A stretch of DNA of 64,000 nt from Sulfitobacter sediminilitoris (GTDB taxonomy: Bacteria > Pseudomonadota > Alphaproteobacteria > Rhodobacterales > Rhodobacteraceae). The stretch covers positions 124,001 through 188,000 of the forward strand of contig NZ_JAABNT010000008.1 in NCBI RefSeq assembly GCF_010667575.1, in the 5' to 3' direction. The notes beneath the pieces are model-generated. The model worked only from the letters and a program-made list of their open reading frames with translations. It did no database searches and had not been told where the DNA came from. The translations under genes were made by a program, and so were the position numbers. Below, one piece after another: positions 42,040-52,784 of this stretch (its first letter is position 1; each line of letters opens with the position of its first letter).

Positions 42040-42281
42040 TGGCTGATCCTGTTGTCGTCGAAATGGCAAACAAGCTGGCCGAAGAATGCCTCGCCGTGCA
42101 ATCAGAAACCGGTGAAGACCGCTTGTTCATGAAAGTGGGAGATGTGCTTGGCGCATCTTCCCAGACCCTTGAAGAAGCCTTTTTGACCGCAATCCGTACC
42201 CGGATGGCCAACGATCAGGGCCGCAAATTTCTGGCGCAGACGCTGCAGGCCCATCGCGCACAGGCGGGTGGCGGTGAGTGA
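42039..42281 (+). CDS. Small conserved protein of unknown function
   Basis: An 80-residue, mostly helical, acidic protein (MADPVVVEMANKLAEECLAV...). No family is recognised by name. It is coupled by TGATG to the hydrolase and overlaps the HD-domain gene at its end, so it is very likely expressed. A single cysteine (C17), no signal peptide and no membrane span point to a small cytoplasmic protein, perhaps a partner of one of its neighbours. Confidence 0.75.
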   Translation: MADPVVVEMANKLAEECLAVQSETGEDRLFMKVGDVLGASSQTLEEAFLTAIRTRMANDQGRKFLAQTLQAHRAQAGGGE

Positions 42282-42873
42282 TACCGCCGGGACGCGGCTG
42301 GATCGCCAGATCGCGTTCCTGAACGAGGCGGACAAGCTCAAATCGACAATCCGTGCGACAGAGCTTTGCGACAAGTCGCGCTATGAAAATTCGGCTGAGC
42401 ATTCGTGGCACCTGACGCTCTATGCATTGGTGCTTGCCGATCAAGCGGGTCCGGATGTCGATATCAATCTGGTCATCAAGATGTTGATCCTGCACGATCT
42501 GGTTGAGATCGACGCGGGCGACAATCCGATCTTTGGGGATCACGATATCGCCGATATGGAAGCGCAGGAACAAGCCGCCGCCGACCGCATATTTGGTCTG
42601 CTGCCTGCGGATTTGCGTGTTGAGCTGCGCACCATCTGGGAAGAATTCGAAGCCGCCGAGACGCCGTCGGCCAAATTTGCCAAATCATTGGACCGCTTTC
42701 AGCCGCCGATGCAAAACCTGAAGTCAGGTGGCGGTAGCTGGACGGATTTCAACGTGACCGAAGCGCAAATCCACGAACGGGTTGGCGCAAAGATCAACAT
42801 CGGTGCCCCTGCACTTTGGGACTATGCGCGCGACCTGATCGCTGATTTCTTTGCTGCGCGCCCCCGTCTCTGA
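42268..42873 (+). CDS. HD-domain hydrolase (YfbR-like 5'-nucleotidase type)
   Basis: A 201-residue HD-superfamily phosphohydrolase. The metal site is visible as SAEHSWH (H45, H48) and ILHDLVEID (H76-D77), followed by downstream acidic residues. The order AEHSWH...HDLVE matches HD proteins related to YfbR, which dephosphorylate nucleotides. The start is uncertain: GTG at 42268 or GTG at 42274, both overlapping the previous stop. The third gene in a compact cluster. Substrate not determined. Confidence 0.85.
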   Translation: MAVSDTAGTRLDRQIAFLNEADKLKSTIRATELCDKSRYENSAEHSWHLTLYALVLADQAGPDVDINLVIKMLILHDLVEIDAGDNPIFGDHDIADMEAQEQAAADRIFGLLPADLRVELRTIWEEFEAAETPSAKFAKSLDRFQPPMQNLKSGGGSWTDFNVTEAQIHERVGAKINIGAPALWDYARDLIADFFAARPRL

Positions 42874-43043
42874 AGGGCCATAAACAGTTTAAAGTTCTTC
42901 GTTTCGATGCGGCCTGCAGAGACCGCGTTCGGATGGGTGCTGGATCAGCTCCAAAACCTTTGCATACCATTGTATACCATCTTCCCCTTTGCGATCAGAT
43001 AAGCTAAGTGCGCACCAAAGCCAACGCAGCAAAGGAACCCCTC

Positions 43044-44258
43044 ATGACCAAGATCAAGGTAGACAACCCCGTCGTCGAACTCGACGGCGACGAGATGACC
43101 CGCATCATCTGGGATTTCATCAAGAAGAAGCTTGTCCTGCCCTACCTCGATATTGACCTGAAGTACTACGATCTTGGGATCGAGGCACGTGACGAGACGG
43201 ATGACCAGATCACCATCGACGCGGCCGAGGCGATCAAGCAATACGGCGTCGGCGTGAAATGTGCGACCATCACCCCCGATGAAGCGCGTGTTGAAGAGTT
43301 CGGCCTCAAGAAAATGTGGCGCTCCCCCAATGGTACGATCCGTAACATCCTTGGGGGCGTGGTTTTCCGTCAGCCAATCGTCTGCAAAAACGTCCCGCGC
43401 CTTGTCCCCGGTTGGACGCAACCCATTGTGATCGGGCGTCACGCTTTCGGTGACCAGTACCGCGCGACAGACATGAAGTTCCCCGGACCGGGCAAACTGT
43501 CTATGAAATTTGTCGGCGAAGACGGCCAAGTGATCGAGCACGAAGTGTACGATGCACCATCGTCAGGCATCTACATGGGCATGTACAACCTCGACAGCTC
43601 CATCATCGACTTTGCCCGTGCGTCTATGAACTACGGTCTGAACCTTGGCTGGCCTGTTTACCTGTCGACCAAGAACACGATCCTCAAGCAATACGACGGT
43701 CGTTTCCTTGAGCTGTTCCAGAAGGTTTTTGAGGAAGAGTTCGAAGAGAAGTTCAAGGCCAAAGGCATCACCTATGAGCACCGCCTGATTGACGACATGG
43801 TCGCCTGTGCGATGAAATGGAACGGCGGTTTTGTCTGGGCCTGTAAGAACTACGATGGCGACGTGCAGTCTGACACCGTGGCGCAGGGCTTTGGCTCTCT
43901 TGGTCTGATGACATCCCAGCTGATGACGCCCGATGGGAAAATCGTCGAGGCTGAAGCCGCGCACGGCACCGTGACGCGCCACTACCGCCAGCACCAGAAG
44001 GGGGAGGAAACCTCGACCAATTCCATTGCGTCGATCTTCGCATGGACCGGCGGCCTCAAGCACCGGGGCAAGCTGGACGGCAACGCGGCGCTGACCAACT
44101 TTGCCGAAACGCTGGAGAAGGTTGTCGTCGACACCGTGGAAAGCGGTCACATGACCAAGGACCTCGCGCTGCTGGTCGGACCGGATCAGAAATGGCTCAC
44201 CACCATGGGCTTCCTTGAGAAGGTCGATGAAAACCTGAACAAAGCCCTCGCAGGCTGA
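43044..44258 (+). CDS. icd: Isocitrate dehydrogenase, NADP-dependent
   Basis: A 404-residue type II (eukaryote-like, dimeric) isocitrate dehydrogenase that converts isocitrate to 2-oxoglutarate in the TCA cycle. Motifs: [12 protein letters not shown], the substrate-serine region [28 protein letters not shown], the metal-binding [11 protein letters not shown], and the NADP-binding [11 protein letters not shown]. An AAAGGAA site precedes the ATG at 43044; the in-frame start 36 bases upstream lacks this. It ends just before a bidirectional terminator. Confidence 0.97.
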   Translation: MTKIKVDNPVVELDGDEMTRIIWDFIKKKLVLPYLDIDLKYYDLGIEARDETDDQITIDAAEAIKQYGVGVKCATITPDEARVEEFGLKKMWRSPNGTIRNILGGVVFRQPIVCKNVPRLVPGWTQPIVIGRHAFGDQYRATDMKFPGPGKLSMKFVGEDGQVIEHEVYDAPSSGIYMGMYNLDSSIIDFARASMNYGLNLGWPVYLSTKNTILKQYDGRFLELFQKVFEEEFEEKFKAKGITYEHRLIDDMVACAMKWNGGFVWACKNYDGDVQSDTVAQGFGSLGLMTSQLMTPDGKIVEAEAAHGTVTRHYRQHQKGEETSTNSIASIFAWTGGLKHRGKLDGNAALTNFAETLEKVVVDTVESGHMTKDLALLVGPDQKWLTTMGFLEKVDENLNKALAG

Positions 44259-44264
44259 GCTTCA

Positions 44265-44292
44265 AAGGGGTCGCAGCAATGCGGCCCTTTTC
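44265..44292. terminator. Bidirectional terminator between icd and the amidotransferase gene
   Basis: An 11-pair stem formed by AAAGGGGTCGC and GCGGCCCTTTT (two G-T pairs) closes a 6-base loop. It has T-residues on the right for icd and A-residues on the left that give a U-run on the minus strand. It lies in the short gap between convergent genes. Confidence 0.75.
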
Positions 44293-44295
44293 GTT

Positions 44296-45098
44296 TCAAT
44301 GGGCGCTCTCGACGGTAACGTCGCCCGTGCAGTCAAAATGCGTGATGTCGACCGTGCGATCGGTGAAGCAGCAGAAGCTGCCTTTTGGCACTTCCTTCCA
44401 TCCCGCCCCGGCGGCTTCGTAGGGCTCTGATACCACAGACCAGCCCTGCCAGATCTCGTTCCACTGATAATAGAGGGACGGGGATGATCATCCGAAGCAT
44501 ACCGGATCGCATAGAGCGTCTGCCCATCTGACAAAGCCGCCGCAAGCCGCAGATAGGGCGCAACACCTGCCCGGCGTGCCAGTCCCTCAAAAATCGAGAC
44601 AGCACGTTGCATCGCCTCTTGTGGCCTTTGCGCCAAGCCGAGCCCGCAGGCGACCAGAAACAGGGCCTCACTGTCAGTTGCGCCCTTGCGATGTGCATAA
44701 AGCGCGTCATCGATCATCATGTCCGCCGATTTCCGAAACGTCTCGAATCCGCCAACCTGACCGTTATGCATGAAGGTCCAGTTCTGATGCACGAATGGAT
44801 GGCAGTTGTTCCGACTGGTGGCGGTCCCGGTCGACGCACGCACATGCGCCATGAAAAGCCGCGCCTGCACCTGCTCGGCAAGTGAGCGCAGATTGGTGTC
44901 GGACCACGCGGGATAGACTTCACGGTACAGACCCGGCGTTGGCCGCTTGTCATACCAAGCTACACCAAATCCATCGGCATTGATCGCCGTCTTGCATTCG
45001 CTGGCGTCACGCGACTGGTGGATCAGCGAATGCTCGGGCGCGGTTAAGATCTCGCTCAGGAAAAGAGGCGCACCTTGCCACGCCGCCCAGCGACACAT
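44296..45098 (-). pseudogene. Class II glutamine amidotransferase, frameshifted near the 3' end
   Basis: The gene encodes an Ntn-type glutamine amidotransferase: the nucleophile Cys2 in MCRWAAW, NADGFGVAWY, FMAHVRASTGTATSRNNCHPF and TFMHNGQVGGF. The normal frame runs to about YASDDHP and then becomes an Arg/Ser/Pro-rich stretch stopping at 44262. Reading one base over from the CCCC run (44480-44483 on plus) restores a proper C-terminus, SLYYQWNEIWQGWSVVSEPY ending DCTGDVTVESAH, with a stop at 44296. One missing C therefore explains everything: true mutation or sequencing error. The restored length would be 267 residues. Confidence 0.85.
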
Positions 45099-45100
45099 GC

Positions 45101-45307
45101 TTACCGGCCCCTGTTGTGGGTACGTTCGTAAAGGCGGGCGATGATGCCGCTGGCGGTTTTTTCAAAGAGACAGGGGATCAGCGCATGCACCAGCGCTGCC
45201 GCACCCGCCGCGAACAGGAGACCCGCAAATTTAAGAGCAAACAGCATGTGCTCAAAGAATGTCTCATCGACTTTGGCGGGGTGATCAAGGAATAGGCGGG
45301 CAAACAT
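45101..45307 (-). CDS. Small DUF6356-type protein with one membrane span
   Basis: A 68-residue protein, MFARLFLDHPAKVDETFFEH, then a hydrophobic span FALKFAGLLFAAGAAALVHALIP and a short basic tail. The HPxxVxExxxEH start and size match the DUF6356 family common in Rhodobacteraceae and sphingomonads; function unknown. A GGAGAG ribosome site supports the ATG at 45307. It lies two bases upstream of the amidotransferase gene, so both share an operon, divergent from the Lrp-type regulator. Confidence 0.82.
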   Translation of the reverse strand: MFARLFLDHPAKVDETFFEHMLFALKFAGLLFAAGAAALVHALIPCLFEKTASGIIARLYERTHNRGR

Positions 45308-45429
45308 CTGTGGCTCTCCGGTCTGAATGTTGGTTTCGAACAAGTTACGCGAAGCCATCCGGGAATAATTCCCAAAGGTTATGCAGACGGGTATGGATTT
45401 GTGAAAATTTCCCAACTAGAATGGATTTC

Positions 45430-45888
45430 ATGAGAGAGATTGACGATATCGACCGCCGTATCCTCACAGAATTGCAGCGTGACGCGGGGCAATCGCTTGA
45501 TACGATCGGCGAAAAGGTAGGACTGTCGCGCAACGCGTGCTGGCGTCGCATAGGCGCACTGGAAAAGGCAGGCGTAATCAGGGGCCGCGTGACCCTTCTT
45601 GATGCTGCAAAGCTTGGGCTCAGCCTGACGGTCTTTATCCAGGTGCGCACCAGCGCCCATGCTGCCGACTGGCTCAAGACCTTCTCGACCGCCACCAAGA
45701 CCATTCCCGAAATCATGGGGGTCTACCGCATGTCGGGCGATCTGGATTACTTGATCCGCGCACAGGTGGCCGATATGGCGGGGTATGACAGGCTTTACCA
45801 GACACTGATCAGCAAGGTACCCCTGTCTGATGTCTCTGCCAGTTTCGTGATGGAAGAGATCAAGGAAACAACCGCGTTGCCGCTTTGA
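45430..45888 (+). CDS. Lrp/AsnC-family transcriptional regulator
   Basis: A 152-residue regulator with an N-terminal helix-turn-helix (DDIDRRILTELQRDAGQSLD, then GLSRNACWRRIGALEKAGVI) and a C-terminal RAM-type ligand domain (VYRMSGDLDYLIRAQVADMA). It is of the Lrp/AsnC type that senses amino acids. An alternative start is 45421. It lies divergent to the amidotransferase operon and 10 bases ahead of the SMR gene, so it may control both. Effector unknown. Confidence 0.93.
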   Translation: MREIDDIDRRILTELQRDAGQSLDTIGEKVGLSRNACWRRIGALEKAGVIRGRVTLLDAAKLGLSLTVFIQVRTSAHAADWLKTFSTATKTIPEIMGVYRMSGDLDYLIRAQVADMAGYDRLYQTLISKVPLSDVSASFVMEEIKETTALPL

Positions 45889-45898
45889 AGGACTGCTC

Positions 45899-46234
45899 AT
45901 GCCCACCCATTACATCTGGCTTTTCTTTGCGATCCTGACTGAAACGCTGGGTACCACGGCATTGCAGGCGTCTCAGCAGTTCACCCGGCTCTGGCCTTCG
46001 GTAGGGGTCGTGATTTTTTACGGCATGTCCTTTTACTTCATGGCAATCGCACTCAAGTTCATGCCGGTGGGAATTGTCTATGCCATCTGGTCAGGGCTGG
46101 GCATCGTCCTGATTGCAGGGATCGGCTATGTGTTGTTCGGGCAAAAGCTGGATTTGGCGGCGGTCTTGGGCCTTGCGATGATTATCGGCGGGATCGTCAT
46201 CATCCATCTGTTTTCGGCGTCGTCGACCCACTGA
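45899..46234 (+). CDS. Small multidrug resistance (SMR) family efflux protein
   Basis: A 111-residue inner-membrane protein with four hydrophobic spans. The essential membrane glutamate appears in span 1 (LTETLGTTALQAS), and the second half carries VGIVYAIWSGLGIVLIAGIGY, the SMR signature, and a final GLAMIIGGIVIIHLF. The family works as dual-topology dimers exchanging protons for cationic drugs or guanidinium. The gene sits 10 bases after the Lrp-type gene, likely in one transcript. Confidence 0.93.
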   Translation: MPTHYIWLFFAILTETLGTTALQASQQFTRLWPSVGVVIFYGMSFYFMAIALKFMPVGIVYAIWSGLGIVLIAGIGYVLFGQKLDLAAVLGLAMIIGGIVIIHLFSASSTH

Positions 46235-46270
46235 TGGGGAACCACCGGCTGTCTGGGGCGTTCCGTTCCC

Positions 46271-47182
46271 ATGTTAGATTTCCTCAATTCGATCTGGGCC
46301 ACGCTGCCAGACCCGCTGCGCAATCAACTTGAAGGCTATGCCACAGGCTTTTGGCAGGTATTGCCTCAGCTTGTGCTTTCAGTGGTTTTTCTTGTGTTCG
46401 TCTGGGCCGTTGCAAAGGTGCTGAGCTGGGTGCTGCCCAAAATGCTGCGCCGCGCACGGATGCGCCGCGCATTGGTAGACGTAGTCATGATGCTTGCCAT
46501 CGTTGGTCTGTGGCTTTTCGGCGTGCTGATTGCCGTCACCATTGCCTTTCCCACGATCACCCCCGGCCGCGCGCTCACCGCGCTCGGCGTGGGCGGCGTC
46601 GCGATAGGTTTTGCCTTCAAGGATGTTTTTGAGAATTTCCTTGCTGGCGTCCTTCTGCTGATCCGGGAGCCGTTCTCGATTGATGATTACATCGACTGTG
46701 AAAATATCGAGGGTCAGGTCGAGGAAATCACCATCCGTGACACCCATGTACGTCAGACCGACGGCCAGCTTGTTGTTGCCCCCAATGCGATGTTCTTCAA
46801 GAATCCGGTCACGATCCGGACCGCCAAGGACGTTCGCCGCACAACAATCATCTGCGGCGTGGCTTACGGCGAAGACGTGGACGCGGCGCGCGAAATCATT
46901 GCGAAGGCTGTCCGCGATGTCGATTCAGTGCGCGATGACGTGCGCGATGTGGAAATCTTTGCTCAGGAATTCGCTGACAGTGCGATTAACTTTGAAATCA
47001 CGTGGTGGACCGGCTCGCGTCCCCTCGACATCCGGTCCAGCCGCGACAAGGTCGTGGCAGCCGTGAAACGCGCACTTGATGAGGCCGGGGTCGAGATCCC
47101 CTTCCCCTACCGCACCATGACCTTCAAGGAGCCATTGTCGATCCTCGGGAAAGACGCAGAAAACAAGGACGCAGCGGCATAA
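46271..47182 (+). CDS. MscS-family mechanosensitive ion channel
   Basis: A 303-residue small-conductance channel that opens on osmotic down-shock. Three N-terminal spans are visible (LVLSVVFLVFVWAVAKVLSW, MMLAIVGLWLFGVLIAVTIA, then the pore helix GVGGVAIGFAFKDVFENFLAG). The MscS beta domain follows (DTHVRQTDGQLVVAPNAMFF, then PVTIRTAKDVRRT) and a mixed alpha-beta C-terminus ending in FPYRTMTF. The pore glycines and alanines are intact. Length is close to E. coli MscS (286). Confidence 0.93.
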   Translation: MLDFLNSIWATLPDPLRNQLEGYATGFWQVLPQLVLSVVFLVFVWAVAKVLSWVLPKMLRRARMRRALVDVVMMLAIVGLWLFGVLIAVTIAFPTITPGRALTALGVGGVAIGFAFKDVFENFLAGVLLLIREPFSIDDYIDCENIEGQVEEITIRDTHVRQTDGQLVVAPNAMFFKNPVTIRTAKDVRRTTIICGVAYGEDVDAAREIIAKAVRDVDSVRDDVRDVEIFAQEFADSAINFEITWWTGSRPLDIRSSRDKVVAAVKRALDEAGVEIPFPYRTMTFKEPLSILGKDAENKDAAA

Positions 47183-47252
47183 CGCTTTTTTACTGGCCTT
47201 TGCTGCGCCTGCACGGTAAGCGCAGGCCAACTCCCAGACAAAGGCTGACCCC

Positions 47253-49070
47253 ATGGACCTGCGCAACATCGCAATCATCGCTCACGTTGACCACGGCAAG
47301 ACGACCCTGGTCGATGAATTGCTCAAGCAATCGGGCACCTACCGCGAAAATCAGGCCACGACCGAACGGGCCATGGACAGCAACGATCTGGAACGCGAGC
47401 GCGGAATCACGATTTTTGCCAAGCCCACCTCCGTTGAATGGAAGGGCACGCGCGTAAACATCGTGGACACCCCCGGCCACGCCGATTTCGGTGGCGAGGT
47501 GGAGCGTATCCTGTCGATGGTGGACGGCGTTGTGCTGCTGGTTGATGCTGCCGAAGGGCCGATGCCACAAACGAAATTCGTGACCTCCAAGGCGCTGAAA
47601 CTGGGCCTGCGTCCCATCGTGGTGCTGAACAAGGTCGACAAACCGGATGCAGAGCCGGACCGCGCGCTGGACGAATGTTTCGATTTGTTCGCAAACCTCG
47701 ACGCATCCGAAGAGCAGCTTGATTTCCCCCACATGTACGCCTCCGGACGCTCTGGCTGGGCCGATTACGAGTTGGACGGGCCGCGCGAAAACCTTGAGGC
47801 GCTGTTTGATCTGATCATCAGCCACGTCCCCGCCCCTGCGCAGATCGCGCGCCGGGACGAGCCTTTCACGATGCTGGCGACAACCCTCGGTGCCGATCCG
47901 TTTCTGGGACGCATGCTGACAGGCCGGGTGGAGTCTGGCACGCTAAAAGCAGGCCAGAGCATCAAGGCCATGTCCCGCGAGGGCACGTTGATTGAAAACT
48001 TCCGCGCGACCAAGATCCTCGCTTTTCGCGGCCTTGATCAAACCACCATTGATGTCGCCGAAGCGGGTGACATCGTATCCATCGCAGGCATGACCAAAGC
48101 CACCGTGGCAGATACGCTTGCCGATACTTCCGTGACCGAGGCGATCCCGGCACAGCCGATTGACCCGCCCACCATCACGGTCACCTTCGGCATCAACGAC
48201 AGCCCGCTTGCCGGTCGTGAAGGCAAGAAGGTGCAGTCACGCGTGATCCGTGAACGCCTGTTGAAAGAGGCGGAAAGCAATGTAGCGATCAAGGTCAGCG
48301 ACACGCCCGGCGGCGAAGCCTTTGAGGTTGCAGGTCGTGGCGAATTGCAGATGGGCGTGCTGATTGAAAACATGCGCCGTGAAGGGTTTGAGCTGTCCAT
48401 TTCCCGCCCACAGGTGTTGTTTCAGGACATCGACGGCGTGCGCCACGAACCGATCGAAGAAGCCACGATTGACGTGGACGACGAATACTCCGGTGCCGTG
48501 ATTGAAAAAATCACCGGCGTCCGCAAGGGCGAGTTGGTCGAGATGAAGCCAGCAGGTGCGGGCAAGACCCGGATCGTGGCACATGTTCCGTCACGCGGCC
48601 TGATCGGGTATCACGGTGAATTCCTGACCGACACCCGCGGTACTGGTGTCCTGAACCGCGTCTTCCACGGCTGGGCGCCTCACAAGGGACCAATCCCCGG
48701 TCGCCGCGCGGGTGTGCTGATCTCGATGGAGAACGGCACCTCTGTTGCCTACGCGCTCTGGAACCTCGAAGAACGTGGCAAGATGATGATCGGTGCGCAG
48801 GCGGATGTTTATACCGGCATGATCATTGGCGAGCATAGCCGCGAAAACGATCTGGAAGTGAACCCGCTGAAGGGCAAGAAGCTGACAAACGTCCGCGCTT
48901 CGGGCACGGATGAGGCAGTGCGTCTGACCACCCCGATCACATTGTCCTTGGAAGAGGCCATTGCCTATATCGACGACGATGAACTGGTGGAAGTGACGCC
49001 CAACGCGATCCGGCTGCGCAAGCGCTATCTGGACCCGCACGAGCGCAAGCGGATGGCCAAGGCCAGCTAA
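47253..49070 (+). CDS. typA: Translational GTPase TypA/BipA
   Basis: A 605-residue ribosome-associated GTPase used in stress and cold adaptation. G1 is AHVDHGKTT near the start, with switch and G3 motifs [11 protein letters not shown] and [12 protein letters not shown], and G4 is NKVDKPDA. The EF-G-like domains follow, and the C-terminal domain with [19 protein letters not shown] and the [13 protein letters not shown] stretch is specific for TypA. Its stop overlaps that of the convergent phosphatase gene by four bases. Confidence 0.97.
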   Translation: MDLRNIAIIAHVDHGKTTLVDELLKQSGTYRENQATTERAMDSNDLERERGITIFAKPTSVEWKGTRVNIVDTPGHADFGGEVERILSMVDGVVLLVDAAEGPMPQTKFVTSKALKLGLRPIVVLNKVDKPDAEPDRALDECFDLFANLDASEEQLDFPHMYASGRSGWADYELDGPRENLEALFDLIISHVPAPAQIARRDEPFTMLATTLGADPFLGRMLTGRVESGTLKAGQSIKAMSREGTLIENFRATKILAFRGLDQTTIDVAEAGDIVSIAGMTKATVADTLADTSVTEAIPAQPIDPPTITVTFGINDSPLAGREGKKVQSRVIRERLLKEAESNVAIKVSDTPGGEAFEVAGRGELQMGVLIENMRREGFELSISRPQVLFQDIDGVRHEPIEEATIDVDDEYSGAVIEKITGVRKGELVEMKPAGAGKTRIVAHVPSRGLIGYHGEFLTDTRGTGVLNRVFHGWAPHKGPIPGRRAGVLISMENGTSVAYALWNLEERGKMMIGAQADVYTGMIIGEHSRENDLEVNPLKGKKLTNVRASGTDEAVRLTTPITLSLEEAIAYIDDDELVEVTPNAIRLRKRYLDPHERKRMAKAS

Positions 49071-49618
49071 GGCGCGATCAGATAGCTGTCCAGAACTTCA
49101 AGCTGCCCGTCCGCATCGCGGCGGGCGGCGATGATTTCACCCGATGATGTGCCGCTCCCCGTCAGTGCGCTGATATTAACCTGATGGCTGACCAGCAGCA
49201 CGCGTGTGCCTTCGGGCAGTGACGACAGCTTGGCGCGCATGTCGCGGGTTTGCCCGACCCTGTCTCCCTGCCCTGCGAAGTGTGAATTCAGGGCTGGAAC
49301 CTCGATCACCGGCCCCACATCCAGCAGCTTGGCGGTGTTTTTCGCGCGGCACCACTGGCTGGTCCAGACCTCGTCAAAGGTTACCCCGGCGGCGCGCAGG
49401 GCCGCGCCCGTAAGGCGGGCTTGCTCCCGTCCCCTGTCATCCAGTGTGCGCTGCGTGGCACAATCGGCAAGATCAAAACCTGCCGGATCACCGGTACCGG
49501 GCGCCAAGGCGTGGCGCATCAAGCCAACCACATCTGACCGTTTGAAGGAGTCAAAATCCTGCGACGCTGCCGCCATCGGCATTAGCACCGCGATTAACAG
49601 GATCAGAATATGTTTCAT
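49067..49618 (-). CDS. Secreted histidine phosphatase family protein
   Basis: A 183-residue protein with a Sec signal peptide (MKHILILLIAVLMPMAAASQ). The phosphatase motif appears as LMRHALAPG, with the second half VLLVSHQVNISALTG giving the other catalytic histidine, and WTSQWCRAKNTAKLL typical of branch 2 enzymes. It should act in the periplasm on an unknown phosphoester. It starts a separate minus-strand unit; the gene end overlaps typA tail to tail. Confidence 0.88.
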   Translation of the reverse strand: MKHILILLIAVLMPMAAASQDFDSFKRSDVVGLMRHALAPGTGDPAGFDLADCATQRTLDDRGREQARLTGAALRAAGVTFDEVWTSQWCRAKNTAKLLDVGPVIEVPALNSHFAGQGDRVGQTRDMRAKLSSLPEGTRVLLVSHQVNISALTGSGTSSGEIIAARRDADGQLEVLDSYLIAP

Positions 49619-49656
49619 GCCTCATAGCTAGGAGGCATCACGGCACTGTCCAGCGT

Positions 49657-49944
49657 TTAGTCGGTTGTCTCAAGCACCATCAACTCGCGCTCTGATGCGC
49701 CCTTGGCATGGCTCAACGCTTCCTGGTACTCCGGCGAATTGTAGCATTCCACCGCGGCCTCGACCGATGGGAACTTGGCCACGACATTGCGGGGGCGTTC
49801 CTTGCCCTCAAGCTGAACAAAACGTCCGCCCCGCGCCATAAAGCTGCCGCCGTGCTTGGCGATGGCCGGACCGGCCAGCTTCGCGTATTTGCCGTAGGCT
49901 TCCTCGTCCGTGACCGTCACATGTGCAATCCAAAGTGCGCCCAT
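49657..49944 (-). CDS. DUF1330 family protein
   Basis: A 95-residue protein: GALWIAHVTVTDEEAYGKYA, GGSFMARGGRFVQLEGKERP and FPSVEAAVECYNSPEYQEAL are the DUF1330 (ferredoxin-like fold, dimeric alpha-beta barrel) features. Function unknown for the family. It starts four bases after the alaS stop with an AAGGA site, so it is probably cotranscribed with alaS. Confidence 0.9.
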   Translation of the reverse strand: MGALWIAHVTVTDEEAYGKYAKLAGPAIAKHGGSFMARGGRFVQLEGKERPRNVVAKFPSVEAAVECYNSPEYQEALSHAKGASERELMVLETTD

Positions 49945-49948
49945 CGTC

Positions 49949-52609
49949 TTATCCTTTCAGTACATTTTCCGCCGCCGCGATGGCCGCATCGGCATTCTCA
50001 GCCGAGGCACCCCCGCCTTGCGCCATATCCGGCCGTCCGCCGCCGCCCTTACCGCCAAGCTCGGCAACTGCTGCCTTGACAATATCCACGGCGGATACCT
50101 TGTCGGTCAGATCGTTCGTCACGCCGCCTGCGACCGCAGCCTTGCCGCCGGTGTCCGCGATCAGCAGCACCACGCCAGAGCCGAGGTTCGCCTTGTGCTC
50201 ATCCACCAGCGCAGGCAGGTCCTTGCCTGTGACGCCCTGCAGCACCTGAGCGATGAATTTGACGCCGCCGATGTCTTTCGCCTCGGGTGCCGCAGCACCG
50301 CCGCCGCCGGCCATCGCCAACTCGCGGCGCAGCTGTGCGACCTCATTGGACAGCGCCTTGCGTTCATCCATCAAGGCGCGCACCCGTTCAGGGACATCGG
50401 CAGACGACGTCTTGAGGGCCTCGGCAACGCCGGCCAACGCCGCCTGTTGCTCTCGCAGCCACGCCAGCGCCTCGGCCCCGGTCAGCGCCTCAACCCGGCG
50501 CACGCCCGCACTGCTTGCGCTGTCGCCCAGCAGGACAAAGGCCCCGATATCACCGGTCTGACGCACATGGGTGCCGCCACAAAGCTCCAGTGAATAGGTG
50601 TTCTTGTCCGCGCCCTTGCCAGAGCCTTCCTCACGGCCCATCGACACCACGCGCACCTCATCGCCGTACTTCTCTCCAAAAAGCGCCTGCGCGCCGAGGG
50701 CGCGGGCATCGTCCGGCGTCATGATGCGTGTCTCAACCGGCGCGTTCTGGCGAATGTACTCGTTCACCTCACGCTCTACCTTGACAAGCTCGTCCGCAGC
50801 CAGCGCCTTGGCATGACTGAAGTCAAACCGCAGCCGGTCCGCCGCGTTCAATGAGCCGCGCTGTGCAACGTGATCGCCAAGCGTGCCGCGAAGGGCCTCG
50901 TGCAATAGATGCGTGGCCGAGTGGTTCGCCCGGATCGACGTGCGGCGTGCATGATCGACCTCAAGAACCGCCGCCTGCCCGGTCTGTATCTCGCCCTCGA
51001 CCACCTTGCCGATGTGCGCAAAGACACCAGCCGTCTTGCGGGTGTCGGTCACCTTGATCTTACCGGTCTCCGTGCTGATCATGCCAGTATCCCCGACCTG
51101 ACCACCGGATTCGGCGTAGAACGGCGTTTGGTTAAGCGCCACCTGCACCTCGTCGCCTGCTTTCGCCGCATCGGTCAAAGCGCCACCGACTACGATGCCA
51201 ACGACCTGTCCTTCGGCGGTCTCCAGCTCGTAGCCCAGAAAATCGGTCGTGCCATGCTTGTCAGCCACATCGAACCAGACGGTCGCATCCGCAGCTTCGC
51301 CCGACCCGGCCCAGGCCGCGCGGGCCTTGGCCTTCTGTTCCGCCATTGCCGCGTCAAAGCCGTCGGTGTCCACACCGCGTCCTTGCTCGCGCAGGGCATC
51401 CTGGGTCAGATCGAGCGGGAAGCCATAGGTGTCATAAAGCTTGAATGCTGCATCTCCCGGCAGGTCAGCACCCTCAGGCAGATCCGCCACTTCATCTTCC
51501 AGAAGCTTCAGACCCCGGTCCAGCGTTTGCTTGAAGCGGTTCTCTTCCAGATGCAGGGTCTCTGTGATCAGCGTCTGCGCCTGCCCAAGCTCTGGATAGG
51601 CCGACCCCATCTGCTGCACCAAGGCGGGCACCAAACGGTACATCAAAGGATCTTTCGCCCCCAACAGGTGGGCATGCCGCATGGCGCGGCGCATGATCCG
51701 GCGCAGCACGTAGCCGCGTCCGTCATTCGAGGGCATCACGCCATCTGCGATCAGGAAAGAAGTGGAGCGGAGGTGATCCGCGATCACCCGGTGATGCACG
51801 TTGCCTGCACCAAAAGGATCGACATGCAGCGCGTGACCGCTCGCCTCGATCAGTGCGCGCATGGTGTCGGTCTCGTAGTTGTCATGCTGACCCTGCAGCA
51901 ACGCGCCGATGCGCTCCAACCCCATGCCGGTGTCGATGGATTGCATCTCGAGCGGCTTCATTGAGCCGTCTTCGAACTGCTCGTTCTGCATGAAAACGAT
52001 GTTCCAGATTTCGATGAACCGGTCGCCGTCCTCATCCGGGCTGCCGGGAGGGCCGCCGGGGATGTGATCGCCGTGATCATAGAAAATCTCGGTGCAGGGG
52101 CCGCAGGGGCCGGTTGGCCCCATCCGCCAGAAATTGTCGTCTGTCGGAATGCGGATGATGCGGTCATCGGGCAGACCTGCGACCTTTTTCCAGATATCTG
52201 CCGCCTCATCATCTGTGTGATAGACGGTCACCAGCAGGCGCGAGGCGTCGATGCCGAAATCCTTGGTCAGCAATTCCCAGGCAAATGCAATCGCTTCGGC
52301 CTTGAAATAATCGCCAAAGCTGAAGTTACCCAGCATCTCAAAGAACGTGTGATGGCGCGCGGTATAGCCGACGTTATCGAGGTCATTGTGCTTGCCGCCC
52401 GCCCGGACGCATTTCTGCGCCGTGGTCGCGCGGACATAATCACGTGTCTCGACCCCGGTGAATAGGTTCTTGAACTGCACCATGCCAGAGTTGGCGAACA
52501 TCAGCGTCGGGTCATTGCGCGGCACCAGCGGACCAGACGGCACGACCGTATGTCCCTGCTTTTCAAAGTAGGACAGAAAGGTGGATCGGATCTCGTTAAG
52601 CGTCTTCAT
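49949..52609 (-). CDS. alaS: Alanyl-tRNA synthetase
   Basis: An 886-residue cytoplasmic enzyme charging tRNA-Ala. The N-terminal catalytic domain ([52 protein letters not shown]) is followed by the editing domain with the zinc motif [12 protein letters not shown] plus ELCGGTHV. The C-Ala domain has [13 protein letters not shown] near the end. Length is usual (870-890). The gene stands alone upstream with DUF1330 downstream. Confidence 0.97.
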   Translation of the reverse strand: MKTLNEIRSTFLSYFEKQGHTVVPSGPLVPRNDPTLMFANSGMVQFKNLFTGVETRDYVRATTAQKCVRAGGKHNDLDNVGYTARHHTFFEMLGNFSFGDYFKAEAIAFAWELLTKDFGIDASRLLVTVYHTDDEAADIWKKVAGLPDDRIIRIPTDDNFWRMGPTGPCGPCTEIFYDHGDHIPGGPPGSPDEDGDRFIEIWNIVFMQNEQFEDGSMKPLEMQSIDTGMGLERIGALLQGQHDNYETDTMRALIEASGHALHVDPFGAGNVHHRVIADHLRSTSFLIADGVMPSNDGRGYVLRRIMRRAMRHAHLLGAKDPLMYRLVPALVQQMGSAYPELGQAQTLITETLHLEENRFKQTLDRGLKLLEDEVADLPEGADLPGDAAFKLYDTYGFPLDLTQDALREQGRGVDTDGFDAAMAEQKAKARAAWAGSGEAADATVWFDVADKHGTTDFLGYELETAEGQVVGIVVGGALTDAAKAGDEVQVALNQTPFYAESGGQVGDTGMISTETGKIKVTDTRKTAGVFAHIGKVVEGEIQTGQAAVLEVDHARRTSIRANHSATHLLHEALRGTLGDHVAQRGSLNAADRLRFDFSHAKALAADELVKVEREVNEYIRQNAPVETRIMTPDDARALGAQALFGEKYGDEVRVVSMGREEGSGKGADKNTYSLELCGGTHVRQTGDIGAFVLLGDSASSAGVRRVEALTGAEALAWLREQQAALAGVAEALKTSSADVPERVRALMDERKALSNEVAQLRRELAMAGGGGAAAPEAKDIGGVKFIAQVLQGVTGKDLPALVDEHKANLGSGVVLLIADTGGKAAVAGGVTNDLTDKVSAVDIVKAAVAELGGKGGGGRPDMAQGGGASAENADAAIAAAENVLKG

Positions 52610-52690
52610 CAGTAAGGCCTTCCGGGGCAGAAATCGTCTGCATCAAATAGACATGTGGACGTAGGGTGTCCACAGGGCAAGCCAAAGGAA

Positions 52691-52719
52691 AAAGGGCGCA
52701 ACCGTTGGCCGCACCCTTT
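52691..52719 (-). terminator. Terminator downstream of recA
   Basis: AAAGGG (52691-52696) and CCCTTT (52714-52719) plus inner G-C pairs form an interrupted hairpin between recA and alaS. Read on the minus strand it ends in CCCTTTTTCC, giving a U-run, so it should end the recA transcript. Confidence 0.65.
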
Positions 52720-52784
52720 CATTTATCACTCACGTGCTATTGTAGTGGACCGATGGGGGTCAGACCCCGCCTGCCCCGGCAAAA

